A DNA stretch of 5,861 bases from an uncultured bacterium (GTDB lineage: Bacteria; Eisenbacteria; RBG-16-71-46; CAIMUX01): assembly GCA_946886185.1 (NCBI GenBank), contig CAMPIC010000212.1, positions 1 to 5,861 on the forward strand. The letters run 5' to 3'. The notes below the pieces were generated by a model, which was not told where the DNA came from, ran no database searches, and worked only from the letters and a program-made list of their open reading frames with translations. Position numbers and translations under genes: made by a program. Positions 5,496-5,861 of this stretch are shown one piece after another (position 1 is the first letter of the stretch; every line of letters starts with the position of its first letter).

Positions 5496-5861
5496 CTACT
5501 TCTTCAGCTCTTTCTCGCTCGTGACTTTGATGTCGTCCGCGTCGGCGTTCTCATAGATTTCCTTGGCGCGGTCTTCGTCGTCCTCGTCATCGGCGTGGAC
5601 AGAAATGAGCACCGATCCCTCGCGCAGGCGAGTTTCGTAGACTTTGGCTTCGTATTCGGGGATGCCCATGCCGATGAGGGCGCCGGTAATGCCGCCCACG
5701 GTGGCTCCAACGGCCGCGCCGCCGAGGGCTGCCATGATCGGGCCGGCGGCGATGAACGGGCCGAGACCCGGAATGGCCAGCGCGCCGACTCCGAGCAGGA
5801 GCCCCAGTCCTCCGCCGAGCACACCACCGGTGCTCGCGCCCGCGGTCGCTCCCTCGGGCGC
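5496..5861 (-). CDS. Glycine-zipper membrane protein, general-stress-protein-like (5' end outside window)
   Basis: The visible C-terminal 121 residues of a reverse-strand protein, open to the window edge. A GTG at 5822 is internal, because the same Gly/Ala-rich frame (APEGATAGASTGGV) continues upstream of it. The segment contains long Gly/Ala stretches with glycine-zipper spacing (LGGGLGLLLGVGALAIPGLG, then GAAVGATVGGITGALIGMG), likely membrane hairpins, followed by GIPEYEAKVYETRLREGSVL and an acidic tail (HADDEDDEDRAKEIYENAD, ending KELKK). This pattern, including the GMGIPEYEAK junction and the closing small alpha/beta module, resembles proteins annotated as general stress protein 17M/YflT-like or low-temperature-induced. 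I judge family membership from memory. The missing N-terminal domain would settle it. The spacing to rtcB (327 bases) argues against a tight operon. The function is unknown; a role in stress or envelope is inference. Confidence 0.8.
   Translation of the reverse strand, partial: APEGATAGASTGGVLGGGLGLLLGVGALAIPGLGPFIAAGPIMAALGGAAVGATVGGITGALIGMGIPEYEAKVYETRLREGSVLISVHADDEDDEDRAKEIYENADADDIKVTSEKELKK

Overview
This is a high-GC bacterial window. The envelope-directed genes (a Sec signal peptide, a probable outer-membrane beta-barrel ending in Phe-Tyr, a lipoprotein) point to a Gram-negative, diderm organism. DUF3015 and DUF4105 proteins are typical of Proteobacteria, Bdellovibrionota and related lineages. 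I cannot name the genus, and an uncultured lineage is possible.

The layout is two convergent blocks. The forward block (1-3983) holds: the C-terminal half of a beta-class carbonic anhydrase (cut by the window start); a 244-base gap; a small secreted DUF3015 protein (589-1059); a large secreted DUF4105 protein with a repetitive Pro-rich linker and a C-terminal beta-barrel-like region (about 1094-3322); and an unrecognised lipoprotein (about 3384-3983). The reverse block holds a complete RNA ligase gene, rtcB (5168-3993), and, cut by the window end, a glycine-zipper membrane protein resembling general stress proteins (5861-5496). The lipoprotein and rtcB stop codons face each other across 9 bases. 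A 327-base gap with small palindromes lies upstream of rtcB.

The DUF3015, DUF4105 and lipoprotein genes look like one envelope-directed cluster of unknown function. Its most unusual points are: (i) nine tandem 30-bp units encoding a VPTAPDSALH-type decapeptide linker just after the DUF4105 signal peptide; (ii) a strong terminator-like hairpin (about 1108-1150) lying inside the first codons of the DUF4105 gene; (iii) His and Asn-Cys motifs in DUF4105 whose order suggests a permuted papain-like/NlpC-P60 active site (inference); (iv) a perfect 10-bp hairpin that buries the likely start codon of the lipoprotein gene. The carbonic anhydrase, RtcB and stress-protein genes look like ordinary housekeeping or stress neighbours without an evident link to the cluster. 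I see no mobile element, CRISPR array, tRNA or rRNA.
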